A stretch of 9,110 nt of DNA. Origin: LMUY01 sp964246185. GTDB lineage: Bacteria; Pseudomonadota; Alphaproteobacteria; Acetobacterales; Acetobacteraceae. Below the pieces are notes generated by a model. It was not told the DNA's origin. It saw only the letters and a program-made list of their open reading frames with translations, and did no database searches. Where the stretch lies: the NCBI GenBank assembly GCA_964246185.1, contig CAXTPP010000136.1, positions 1 through 9,110 of the forward strand, written 5' to 3'. Positions 1 to 5,912 of the stretch are shown piece after piece. The position numbers and the translations under genes were made by a program. The first letter of the stretch is position 1. The number at the start of each line of letters is the position of its first letter.

Positions 1-53
1 CGGTTGCCTTCTTCAGGCCATTGGAAGGGCCACGCAGGGAGCGCCCAGCCTTG

Positions 54-1292
54 CTAAAGCCTGCGGATCAGGCGCGCCCGGATAGTGCCCTCGAACCCCC
101 GCAACTCCGCCAGGCATTCGTCACAGCCCTCGGCGTCCTGGGTGTCCACGACCACGTAGCCCAGCTCGCCGTCCGTTTGCAGGTATTGCCCGGCGATGTT
201 GACGCTGCGGCTGGAGAACACGTTGTTCACCCGGCCCAGCATCCCGGGCACGTTGCGGTGGATGTGCACGTAGCGCGTGGCGGCTGGCCGGCCGGGCAGC
301 TGCACCTGCGGGAAGTTCACCGCCCCGAGCGTGGACCCGGCGTCGCTGTAGTCGATCAGCTTGTGCGCCACCTCAGCGCCGATCCGCTCCTGCGCCTCGC
401 CCGTCGAGCCGCCGATGTGCGGCGTCAGGATGACGTTCGGCAGCCCTTGCAAGGGAGACACGAAGCGTTCGGCGGCGCCCGCCGGCTCCACCGGGAACAC
501 GTCGATCGCAGCGCCCAGCAGGTGGCCGCTGCGCAGGGCGTCGCCCAACGCGGCCAGGTCCACCACCGTGCCACGGGCGTTGTTGATGAGGTAGCCGCCG
601 CGCTTCATCGCCGCGATCTGCGCTGGTCCGATCATCCCCGCCGTCTCGGCCGTTTCCGGCACGTGCAGGCTCACCACGTCGCTCAGCGCCAGCAGCTCGT
701 CCAGCGAGCCGACCGGCTCCGTGTTGCCGTGGCGCAGCTTGTCGATCACGTCGTAATAGATCACCCGCATGCCCATGCCCTCGGCAAGGGTGGACAGCTG
801 GGAGCCGATCGAGCCGTAGCCGACGATGCCGAGCGTCTTGCCGCGCACCTCGAAGCTGTCCGCCGCCGACTTGTCCCACTGCCCGGCGTGCGCGGCGGCC
901 GAGCGCGGGGTGATGCGCCGCAGCAGCATGACGATCTCGCCGATCACCAGTTCGGCCACGCTGCGGGTGTTGGAGTAGGGCGCGTTGAACACGGGGATGC
1001 CGCGCCGCCGCGCCGCGGCCAGCTCCACCTGGTTGGTGCCGACGCTGAAGCAGCCCACCACCATCAGCCGGTCGGCGGCGGCGAACACCGCCTCGTCCAG
1101 CTGGCTGCGGGAGCGGATGCCCAGGATGTGGACCCCGCGCACCGCCTCGGCCAGGGCCGCGCCGTCCAGCGCCTTGGCGACGCGGGTGATGCGCGAGTAG
1201 CCGTCGCGCTCCAGCAGGCTGACGGCGCTCTCGTGCACGCCCTCCAGCAGCAGGATGCGGATCTTGTCCTTGCTCAGCGAGGGCTTGTTCAT
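54..1292 (-). CDS. serA: D-3-phosphoglycerate dehydrogenase (short, E. coli type, with ACT domain)
   Basis: This enzyme oxidises 3-phosphoglycerate to 3-phosphohydroxypyruvate with NAD, the first step of serine synthesis, in the cytoplasm. The 412-residue protein aligns along its whole length with E. coli SerA. Visible landmarks are the Rossmann motif GYGSIG (G158-G163), catalytic Arg240 in NNARGTVVD, Glu269 in FPVEP, catalytic His292 in TPHIGG, and Trp139, which corresponds to the subunit-contact Trp of E. coli. The C-terminal ACT domain (about 341-412) keeps the serine-contacting asparagines (N347 in HRNVPG, N365 in VNIAGQ), so feedback inhibition by L-serine is expected. The ATG at 1292 is chosen because MNKPSLSKDK matches the E. 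coli N-terminus. An in-frame TTG at 1328 adds 12 residues with no family match. No clear Shine-Dalgarno sequence precedes either start. The gene lies 46 bp downstream of the S9 peptidase on the same strand. Confidence 0.96.
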   Translation of the reverse strand: MNKPSLSKDKIRILLLEGVHESAVSLLERDGYSRITRVAKALDGAALAEAVRGVHILGIRSRSQLDEAVFAAADRLMVVGCFSVGTNQVELAAARRRGIPVFNAPYSNTRSVAELVIGEIVMLLRRITPRSAAAHAGQWDKSAADSFEVRGKTLGIVGYGSIGSQLSTLAEGMGMRVIYYDVIDKLRHGNTEPVGSLDELLALSDVVSLHVPETAETAGMIGPAQIAAMKRGGYLINNARGTVVDLAALGDALRSGHLLGAAIDVFPVEPAGAAERFVSPLQGLPNVILTPHIGGSTGEAQERIGAEVAHKLIDYSDAGSTLGAVNFPQVQLPGRPAATRYVHIHRNVPGMLGRVNNVFSSRSVNIAGQYLQTDGELGYVVVDTQDAEGCDECLAELRGFEGTIRARLIRRL

Positions 1293-1338
1293 GCCGGTTG
1301 ACGTAGCGCCGGGCCTGTATGGCGGCAAGGCAGGACGG

Positions 1339-3387
1339 CTATGTGTCCCACCCGATCGAGCGGCGCAGGAATTCCATGCCGAGCGCCACGAAGGCGGCCA
1401 CTTCCGCGTTGTCCTTGCCGTAGCCGTGGCCGCCGGCCGCCGGCTCGTAGAATTGCGCGTCGTATCCCATGGCTTGCAGCTTGGCCGCCATCTTGCGGGC
1501 GTGGCCGGGATGCACCCGGTCGTCCTTGCGGGCGGTGGCGAGCAGGATGGGCGGATAGGGCCGGCCCGGTTCCGCCGTGTGGTAGGCGGACATCGGGCCG
1601 AGGAAAGCCCAGTCCTCCGGCTTGTCCGGGTCGCCGTACTCGGCGACCCAGCTGAAGCCGGCCAGCAGCTTGGAGTAGCGCCGCATGTCGATCAGCGGGA
1701 TGGTGCAGAACAGCGCGCCGAACCGCTCGGGGTAGCGCGTCAGCATGTTGGCGATCAGGTGGCCGCCGTTGGAGCCGCCTTCCGCCGCGATGCGTCCGGG
1801 CCGGGTGACGCCGCGGCGCACCAGGTCGGCGGCGACGGCGGCGAAGTCGTCGTGGGACAGGCGCTTGCCCTCCCGCCGGCCGGCCTCGTGCCAGCGCGTG
1901 CCGAACTCGCCGCCGCCGCGGATGTTGGCCAGCACGGTGGTGCCGCCGCGCTCCAGCCACAGCTTGCCGCTGGCGATGCCGTAGCTGGGCAGGCGGGAGA
2001 TCGCGAAGCCGCCGTAGCCGCTCATGTACACCGGCGCGTCCCCTGTCAGGCCCCCGCTTGGATTGGGCGGGCCGGACTGCACGTAGGGGATGCGCTCGCC
2101 GTCGGAGGAGATCGCCTCGTGCCGGGTCACCACGCACCCGGCGGCGTCGAAGGCGGGCGGGGCGCGCTTCAGAACCGTGGGGGCGGACAGGCCGGGCGAG
2201 GCCAGGAACAGGGTCGGCGGGGTCAGCGGGTCCTGCGAGCTGGCGAGCAGCGTGCCGTCAGACTCCTCGGAGCGCGTGTCCAGCGCCCAGGCGCTGGCGG
2301 TGCCGGTCTGCGGCAGGCCGGGCAGCTCGCGGCTGGTCCATGTGCCCGGCTCGACCAGCAGGAACACGGGGCGCAGCTCGTCGAGCACGCTGACCAGCAG
2401 GGTGCCGCCGACCCAGGAGAAGCCTTGCAGCGCGCGGCGCGGCTGCGGCTCGAACACGGTGGCGAAGGCGCGGTCGCCGGCCAGGAAGGCGTCGAGGCCG
2501 ATGCCGACCACCGTGTCCGGCGGGTAGGTGCGGCCGGCCACGGTCCAGGGGGTGCGCGGGCGGATGGCGAGCCAGCCGCGGTCGTAGTCGAAGGCGGCGT
2601 CGGTGGGGAGGTCGAAGCGCTGCTTGGGGCCGGTGCGGTCGCCGGCGAACACGGCGCTGTTGAAGAAGTCGGTGGTCTCGACGAACAGCAGCCGGTCGTT
2701 CTCGCGGTCGTAGCTGCCGGAGGCGGCCATGCTCGCCGGGGCGACCTGGAAGATCGGCTCGCCGGGCGCCTCGCCGCGGGGCCAGAGCCGGACGGTGCTG
2801 GCATAACCGGACTGGGTGGCGCCTTGGCCGGCGGAGGACAGCAGCAGCGTGTCCGCGTCCAGCCAGGCGGCGCTGCCCTTGGCTTCGGCCAGGGTGAAGC
2901 CGCCGGGCACGAAGGCGCGGGCGGCGAGGTCGAACTCGCGCAGCACGGTGGCGTCGCTGCCGCCGCGGGAGAGGCGGAGGATGGCCCGCCCGTGCGCCGG
3001 CGGCAGGGTGGAGGCGCCTTGCCAGACCCAATCCTCGCCTTCGGCCGTGGCGAGCGCGTCGAGGTCGAGCAGCACGTCCCACTCCGGCGCGTCGGTGCGG
3101 TAGGAGTCGAGGGTGGTGCGGCGCCACAGGCCGCGGGGGTGCGCGCCGTCCTGCCAGAAATTGTACAGCAGGCCGCCGCGGCGGGCGGGGATGGGCAGCT
3201 TGTCCGGGCGGTCCAGCAGGGCGCGCAGGGTGTCGCGGTCGGAGTCGGTGCGCGGGCCGCCGAAGCGGTGCAGCGTGGCGGCGGATTGCGCGTCGGCCCA
3301 GGCGGTGGCGCGCTCGCCTTCGATGTCCTCCAGCCAGAGCCAGGGGTCGTCGTCGGGGGTGGCGAGGGTGGGGAGGAATGGGTCCAT
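1339..3387 (-). CDS. S9A prolyl oligopeptidase family serine peptidase
   Basis: The 682-residue protein has the normal length and layout of prolyl oligopeptidases: an N-terminal segment with the family-like DPWLWLEDIEGERATAW, a central propeller-like region (about 70-410), and a C-terminal alpha/beta-hydrolase domain (about 430-682). The catalytic triad is complete: Ser539 in GGSNGG, Asp622 or Asp623 in KDDRVHP, and His654 in GGHGYG. The GYGGF and NIRGGGEFG segments are also typical. The family cleaves short peptides after proline, but strict prolyl specificity cannot be read from the sequence. No signal peptide is visible, so the protein is probably cytoplasmic. The ATG at 3387 is the first start after an in-frame stop (TAG on the minus strand near 3395-3397). 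The preceding bases GACACGCGC give no obvious Shine-Dalgarno match. It probably heads an operon with serA. Confidence 0.94.
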   Translation of the reverse strand: MDPFLPTLATPDDDPWLWLEDIEGERATAWADAQSAATLHRFGGPRTDSDRDTLRALLDRPDKLPIPARRGGLLYNFWQDGAHPRGLWRRTTLDSYRTDAPEWDVLLDLDALATAEGEDWVWQGASTLPPAHGRAILRLSRGGSDATVLREFDLAARAFVPGGFTLAEAKGSAAWLDADTLLLSSAGQGATQSGYASTVRLWPRGEAPGEPIFQVAPASMAASGSYDRENDRLLFVETTDFFNSAVFAGDRTGPKQRFDLPTDAAFDYDRGWLAIRPRTPWTVAGRTYPPDTVVGIGLDAFLAGDRAFATVFEPQPRRALQGFSWVGGTLLVSVLDELRPVFLLVEPGTWTSRELPGLPQTGTASAWALDTRSEESDGTLLASSQDPLTPPTLFLASPGLSAPTVLKRAPPAFDAAGCVVTRHEAISSDGERIPYVQSGPPNPSGGLTGDAPVYMSGYGGFAISRLPSYGIASGKLWLERGGTTVLANIRGGGEFGTRWHEAGRREGKRLSHDDFAAVAADLVRRGVTRPGRIAAEGGSNGGHLIANMLTRYPERFGALFCTIPLIDMRRYSKLLAGFSWVAEYGDPDKPEDWAFLGPMSAYHTAEPGRPYPPILLATARKDDRVHPGHARKMAAKLQAMGYDAQFYEPAAGGHGYGKDNAEVAAFVALGMEFLRRSIGWDT

Positions 3388-3453
3388 GCGCGTGTCTAGC
3401 CAGGCGGCGGCGCGGCGACCAGCCTGGCGACGCCATCGGGGCGCTCGATCATG

Positions 3454-3482
3454 ATTGTCTTAATATGTTTACACTGTCTTAA
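3454..3482 (-). promoter_or_regulatory. Possible sigma70-type promoter for the S9 peptidase-serA unit
   Basis: On the minus strand, TTAAGA (3482-3477, 4 of 6 to TTGACA) and GACAAT (3459-3454, 4 of 6 to TATAAT) are separated by 17 bp inside the most AT-rich stretch nearby. Transcription would start near 3447, about 60 bases before the peptidase ATG. The -10 box overlaps an 8-bp palindrome, ATCATGAT (3448-3455). Box matches are moderate, so this is a candidate only. Confidence 0.35.
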
Positions 3483-3507
3483 AAATGCGTTAACACTGTG
3501 TTCACAG
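3469..3507. promoter_or_regulatory. Paired dyad repeats, possible operator
   Basis: AACACTGTGTT at 3492-3502 is a perfect 5-bp-arm dyad around one central base. A second copy, TACACTGTCTT at 3470-3480, matches 9 of 11 bases, and the identical ACACTGT cores start 22 bp apart (3471 and 3493), about two helical turns. An overlapping dyad CTGTG-TT-CACAG lies at 3496-3507. The copies flank and overlap the candidate minus-strand promoter and precede the small plus-strand ORF, as an operator pair would. The binding factor is unknown. Confidence 0.35.
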
Positions 3508-3523
3508 CCAATGGGGATGCAGC

Positions 3524-3676
3524 ATGAGCGTGGATACGGCGCTGACGAGCTTGTTTGGGGCAGTCATGGCATCCGGGGTCGTCATGAAAGGCCTGCCGCC
3601 AATCATCTACACGGTGCCTGACCGGTGGGCCGAGCTGGCGGCGGCGTTCAACTTCGCCCGCATGGGACTGCCGTGA
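3524..3676 (+). CDS. Possible 50-residue hypothetical protein
   Basis: An ATG-to-TGA frame encodes MSVDTALTSLFGAVMASGVV and continues to end in FNFARMGLP. A purine-rich GGGGA (3513-3517) sits six bases before the ATG and could serve as a ribosome binding site. The N-terminal half is mildly hydrophobic (about residues 6-30), then comes a short polar segment around VPDRWAEL. The wobble positions are mostly G or C, as in neighbouring genes, but over 50 codons this is weak support. It diverges from the S9 peptidase across the AT-rich control region and converges with the CBS-domain gene, whose stop is 37 bp away. I do not recognise a family. A 96-codon minus-strand frame overlaps it (3479-3769) but looks like an Arg/His/Pro-rich shadow. 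Confidence 0.4.
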   Translation: MSVDTALTSLFGAVMASGVVMKGLPPIIYTVPDRWAELAAAFNFARMGLP

Positions 3677-3713
3677 CCCTGCCGGCGGATGCGGACGCTC
3701 CTGCGGCCTGCGC

Positions 3714-5012
3714 CTAGCCCTCCGCCAGCACCTCCCGGCTCGCGCGCACCCGGTCCACCCGGCGGCCATCGACCGACTGCACCTCGAACAACCAGCCGGC
3801 GAACACCACTTTGTCGCCCACGCGGGGCACCCGGCGCAGCAGCGCCAGCAGCAGGCCCGCGGTGGTGTGGTAGCTGCCTTCCGCCGGCAGATCCGGCAGG
3901 GAGAGCCGGGATTTCAGCTCATCGACCGGCATCATGCCGTCCACCACCAGGCTGCCGGGCGCGGCTGCCGCGTCCGCCGCCAGGTCCGGCTGGGTGTCGC
4001 TGGCGTCGCCCACGATGGCTTCCAGCACGTCGGCCGCCGTCACCACGCCCTCGAAGCTGCCGTACTCGTCCATTACCAACGCCAGGCCCAGCGGGTCCGC
4101 CTTGAGGCGCTCCAGCGCGTCGAGTGCCGAGATGGTGTCCGGCACCACCATCGGCTGGCGCAGCGTGGCGGCCACGGACAGGTCCCCGCCGCCGAGCAGC
4201 CGGTCCAGCATGTCCTTCGCCTGCACCACGCCCACCACGTTGTCGATCGATCCGTCGCACACCACGAAGCGGCTGTGCGGCGCGCCCTTCAGCGCCTGCA
4301 CGATGTCCCGCCGCGGGTCGCTGCGGTCGATGAAGGCGATCTCGTTGCGCGGCGTCATGATGGCGCGCACCGGCTTGTCCGCCAGGCGCAGCACCCGCTC
4401 GATCATGTCGCGCTCGCCCACCTCCAGCACGCCCACCTGCGTCCCTTCGGCGAGCAGCGCCTTCAGCTCCTCCTCCGTCACTTTCTGCGAGGCCGGGCGG
4501 CCGTTGCCGAACAGCCGCAGCACCAGCGACGTGGACAGACCCAGCGCCCACACGAACGGACCCAAGGCCCGGCTCAGCGCCCGCAGCGCCCGGGCAATGC
4601 GGGCGGCCACCACCTCCGGCTGGCGCAGCGCCAGCTGCTTGGGCACCAGCTCGCCCAGCACCAGGGTGAGGAAGGTGGTCGCCAGCACCACGACCAGCAG
4701 CGCCAGCTCGCCCGCCACCGGCTGCAGCGCCGGGACTTGCGCCAGCGCCGGCGCCAGCCGTCCGGACAGCCGCGCGCCGCCGAACGTGCCGGTGAGGATG
4801 CCAACCAGCGTCATGCCCACCTGGACCGCCGGCAGGAAGCGCTGCGGGTCCTCCGCCAGGCTGAGCGCCGCCGTGGACCCGGCCACGCCCTTGCGCTGCA
4901 GCACCATCAGCCTGGCCCGGCGGGAGGAGACCAGGGCCATCTCGCTGAGCGCGAACACCCCGTTGAGCAGGATCAGCAGCAGGGTGAAGGCGATCTCGGC
5001 CGTGATGTGCAT
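3714..5012 (-). CDS. CNNM/CorC-HlyC family membrane protein (DUF21, two CBS domains, CorC_HlyC)
   Basis: The 432-residue inner-membrane protein is often annotated as hemolysin family or putative Mg/Co transporter. The N-terminal DUF21/CNNM domain (about 1-175) has hydrophobic segments near 4-26, 60-80, 100-122 and 138-165, and the family motifs NGVFALSEMAL (17-27) and GELVPK (120-125). Two CBS domains follow (about 212-270 with IMTPRNEI, and about 282-335 with MDEYGSFEGVVT), which in relatives bind adenosine nucleotides. The C-terminal CorC_HlyC domain (about 350-430) carries the DGMMPVDEL and GWLFEV segments. Relatives take part in divalent cation export, and the ion here is not known. The start is the ATG at 5012, preceded by AGGA with six bases of spacing. 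The frame stays open upstream to 5435, but that part overlaps the DUF3429 gene and has no family match. The neighbouring DUF3429 gene is divergent. Confidence 0.93.
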   Translation of the reverse strand: MHITAEIAFTLLLILLNGVFALSEMALVSSRRARLMVLQRKGVAGSTAALSLAEDPQRFLPAVQVGMTLVGILTGTFGGARLSGRLAPALAQVPALQPVAGELALLVVVLATTFLTLVLGELVPKQLALRQPEVVAARIARALRALSRALGPFVWALGLSTSLVLRLFGNGRPASQKVTEEELKALLAEGTQVGVLEVGERDMIERVLRLADKPVRAIMTPRNEIAFIDRSDPRRDIVQALKGAPHSRFVVCDGSIDNVVGVVQAKDMLDRLLGGGDLSVAATLRQPMVVPDTISALDALERLKADPLGLALVMDEYGSFEGVVTAADVLEAIVGDASDTQPDLAADAAAAPGSLVVDGMMPVDELKSRLSLPDLPAEGSYHTTAGLLLALLRRVPRVGDKVVFAGWLFEVQSVDGRRVDRVRASREVLAEG

Positions 5013-5090
5013 GGCGCATCCTATCGCCGCCGGGTGCGGCGGGGCAAAGCCGGGATGGGCGCGCGCCCGCTTGAATGGCAGGATGGCGCG

Positions 5091-5564
5091 ATGAACCGCC
5101 CCCTTCCCGCGCTCGCCCTCCTGCTCGGCCTGGCCGGGCTGCTCCCGTTCGCGGCCTGCGGCGTGCTGGCGCTGCGCCCTGGCGACGGGCGGGGCGCCAT
5201 GGCGCTCGCCGCCTACGCCGCCGTCATCCTGGCCTTCCTGGGCGGGGTGCACTGGGGCTTCGCCCTGCTGGAGTCCACGGGCCGCGGCGAACGGGCGCGC
5301 CTGGGCCTGGGCGTCGTGCCCTCGCTGGTCGGCTGGATCGGGCTGCTGATGGTGATCGCGTTCGGCATCGACGCCGGGTTGGCCCTGCTGGCGCTGGGTT
5401 TCATCGGGACGACGCTGGTGGAACGGCGCGGGCAAGCGGCCGGGCTGGTGCCGTCCGGCTACATGAAGCTGCGCTATGTGCTGTCAGGCACGGTGGTTGC
5501 GGTCCTTGCCGCGGTGCTGGTCCTGCGGGTGATCGGGATACGATTCACCTTAGTTCTGGGCTGA
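5091..5564 (+). CDS. DUF3429 domain-containing integral membrane protein
   Basis: The 157-residue, very hydrophobic protein has about five predicted membrane helices (roughly 6-27, 38-60, 72-90, 92-110, 130-150). The GGVHWGFAL segment (51-59) in the second helix and YMKLRYVLS (124-132) before the last helix are typical of the DUF3429 family, whose biochemical role is unknown. The ATG at 5091 follows AGGA (5077-5080) at a somewhat long ten-base spacing. It gives a protein that starts with a short basic tail (MNRP) before the first helix, as expected for this family. The gene diverges from the CBS-domain gene with 78 bp between the starts. The downstream gap (5565-5636) is AT-rich. I assign the family but no function. 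Confidence 0.85.
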   Translation: MNRPLPALALLLGLAGLLPFAACGVLALRPGDGRGAMALAAYAAVILAFLGGVHWGFALLESTGRGERARLGLGVVPSLVGWIGLLMVIAFGIDAGLALLALGFIGTTLVERRGQAAGLVPSGYMKLRYVLSGTVVAVLAAVLVLRVIGIRFTLVLG

Positions 5565-5636
5565 TCCCAAATTCGTTAATTTTCTCTTTCTTTGGACATC
5601 TGCCTTGAGCTAGCTTGCTGCCATCAGGAGTTGTTC
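5565..5636 (+). promoter_or_regulatory. AT-rich intergenic stretch with strong RBS for the 72-residue gene
   Basis: This gap is clearly richer in A and T than its surroundings (CAAATTCGTTAATTTTCTCT lies within it), as expected for a promoter region. I could not place a convincing pair of -35 and -10 boxes. The firm element is AGGAG at 5626-5630, six bases before the ATG at 5637, which decides that start over the in-frame TTG at 5592. An 8-bp palindrome AGCTAGCT lies at 5608-5615. Confidence 0.45.
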
Positions 5637-5855
5637 ATGCCTCAGCAAGCAAGCGCCACGATCATTCCATTCCCCGGCGCGGCACGGCGGCCGGCCCAGG
5701 ACATCGCGCAATCGTCCGAACGCCTCGCCCAGGCCTTGACGAGCCTGTCCGCCGCGCTCGCCGAGCAGCGCGACAGCATCCTGCGCTGGCGTGGGGCGCT
5801 GGACGACTTGGCAGCCAACATGCGCGCGCTGGCAGGCCCTGGCGCGCCAGGCTGA
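5637..5855 (+). CDS. Hypothetical 72-residue helical protein (IIPFP start)
   Basis: The protein begins MPQQASATIIPFPGAARR. A long amphipathic stretch follows (about residues 20-66, from QDIAQSSERLAQAL to LAANMRALAG) with hydrophobic residues spaced like a coiled coil or helical hairpin. No cysteine, signal peptide or membrane helix is visible. Short proteins opening with an IIPFP-like segment are common in alphaproteobacteria, by my recollection, but I do not know a function and do not assign one. The length might suggest XseB (exonuclease VII small subunit), but the XseB core pattern is missing. The ATG is supported by AGGAG six bases upstream. It lies on the same strand as the deacetylase and comM, 57 bp ahead, so it may be co-transcribed with them. 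Confidence 0.75.
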   Translation: MPQQASATIIPFPGAARRPAQDIAQSSERLAQALTSLSAALAEQRDSILRWRGALDDLAANMRALAGPGAPG

Positions 5856-5898
5856 CCGGTTCCCGGCGGCCGTGAAACGCACTACCATCTGTGCATAC

Positions 5899-5905
5899 AG
5901 GGGAG
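5899..5905 (+). promoter_or_regulatory. Ribosome binding site deciding the deacetylase GTG start
   Basis: AGGGGAG lies seven bases before GTG at 5913. No in-frame ATG exists near the expected N-terminus, so this strong purine run is the main reason to accept GTG as the start codon. Confidence 0.7.
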
Positions 5906-5912
5906 TGCGCGT

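Noticed and set aside
1..53. Terminator or gene end in the leftmost 53 bp after serA
   Set aside because: Only 4-bp stems (for example GCCT-TCTTC-AGGC) without T runs are present, and the short open frames there show no coding bias.
21..1301. Long plus-strand frame of 426 codons opposite serA
   Set aside because: It is the antisense shadow of a firmly identified gene. Its product is rich in His, Arg, Gln and Val with no domain, which is typical of antisense frames in GC-rich DNA.
1255..3399. Plus-strand frame of 714 codons opposite the S9 peptidase
   Set aside because: It lies antisense to a peptidase with a complete catalytic triad and has a low-complexity Gly/Ala/Arg/Val composition.
3479..3769. 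Minus-strand 96-codon frame across the small ORF and control region
   Set aside because: Its Arg/His/Pro-rich composition, overlap with the end of the CBS-domain gene and with the AT-rich control DNA, and lack of a ribosome binding site make a shadow more likely.
3867..5090. Plus-strand open frame upstream of and in phase with the DUF3429 gene
   Set aside because: It is antisense to the CBS-domain gene, and its product is His/Gln/Arg-rich. Only the part from the ATG at 5091 matches a membrane protein family.
5557..5569. TGGG-CTGAT-CCCA hairpin over the DUF3429 stop followed by T-rich DNA, as a terminator
   Set aside because: A four-base-pair stem is too weak, and the T-rich part is interrupted and does not directly follow the stem.
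5637..5855. Reading the 72-residue protein as XseB (exonuclease VII small subunit)
   Set aside because: The length and helical nature fit, but the characteristic XseB core pattern (FEEAL, LE, LEE, L..YE..) is absent.
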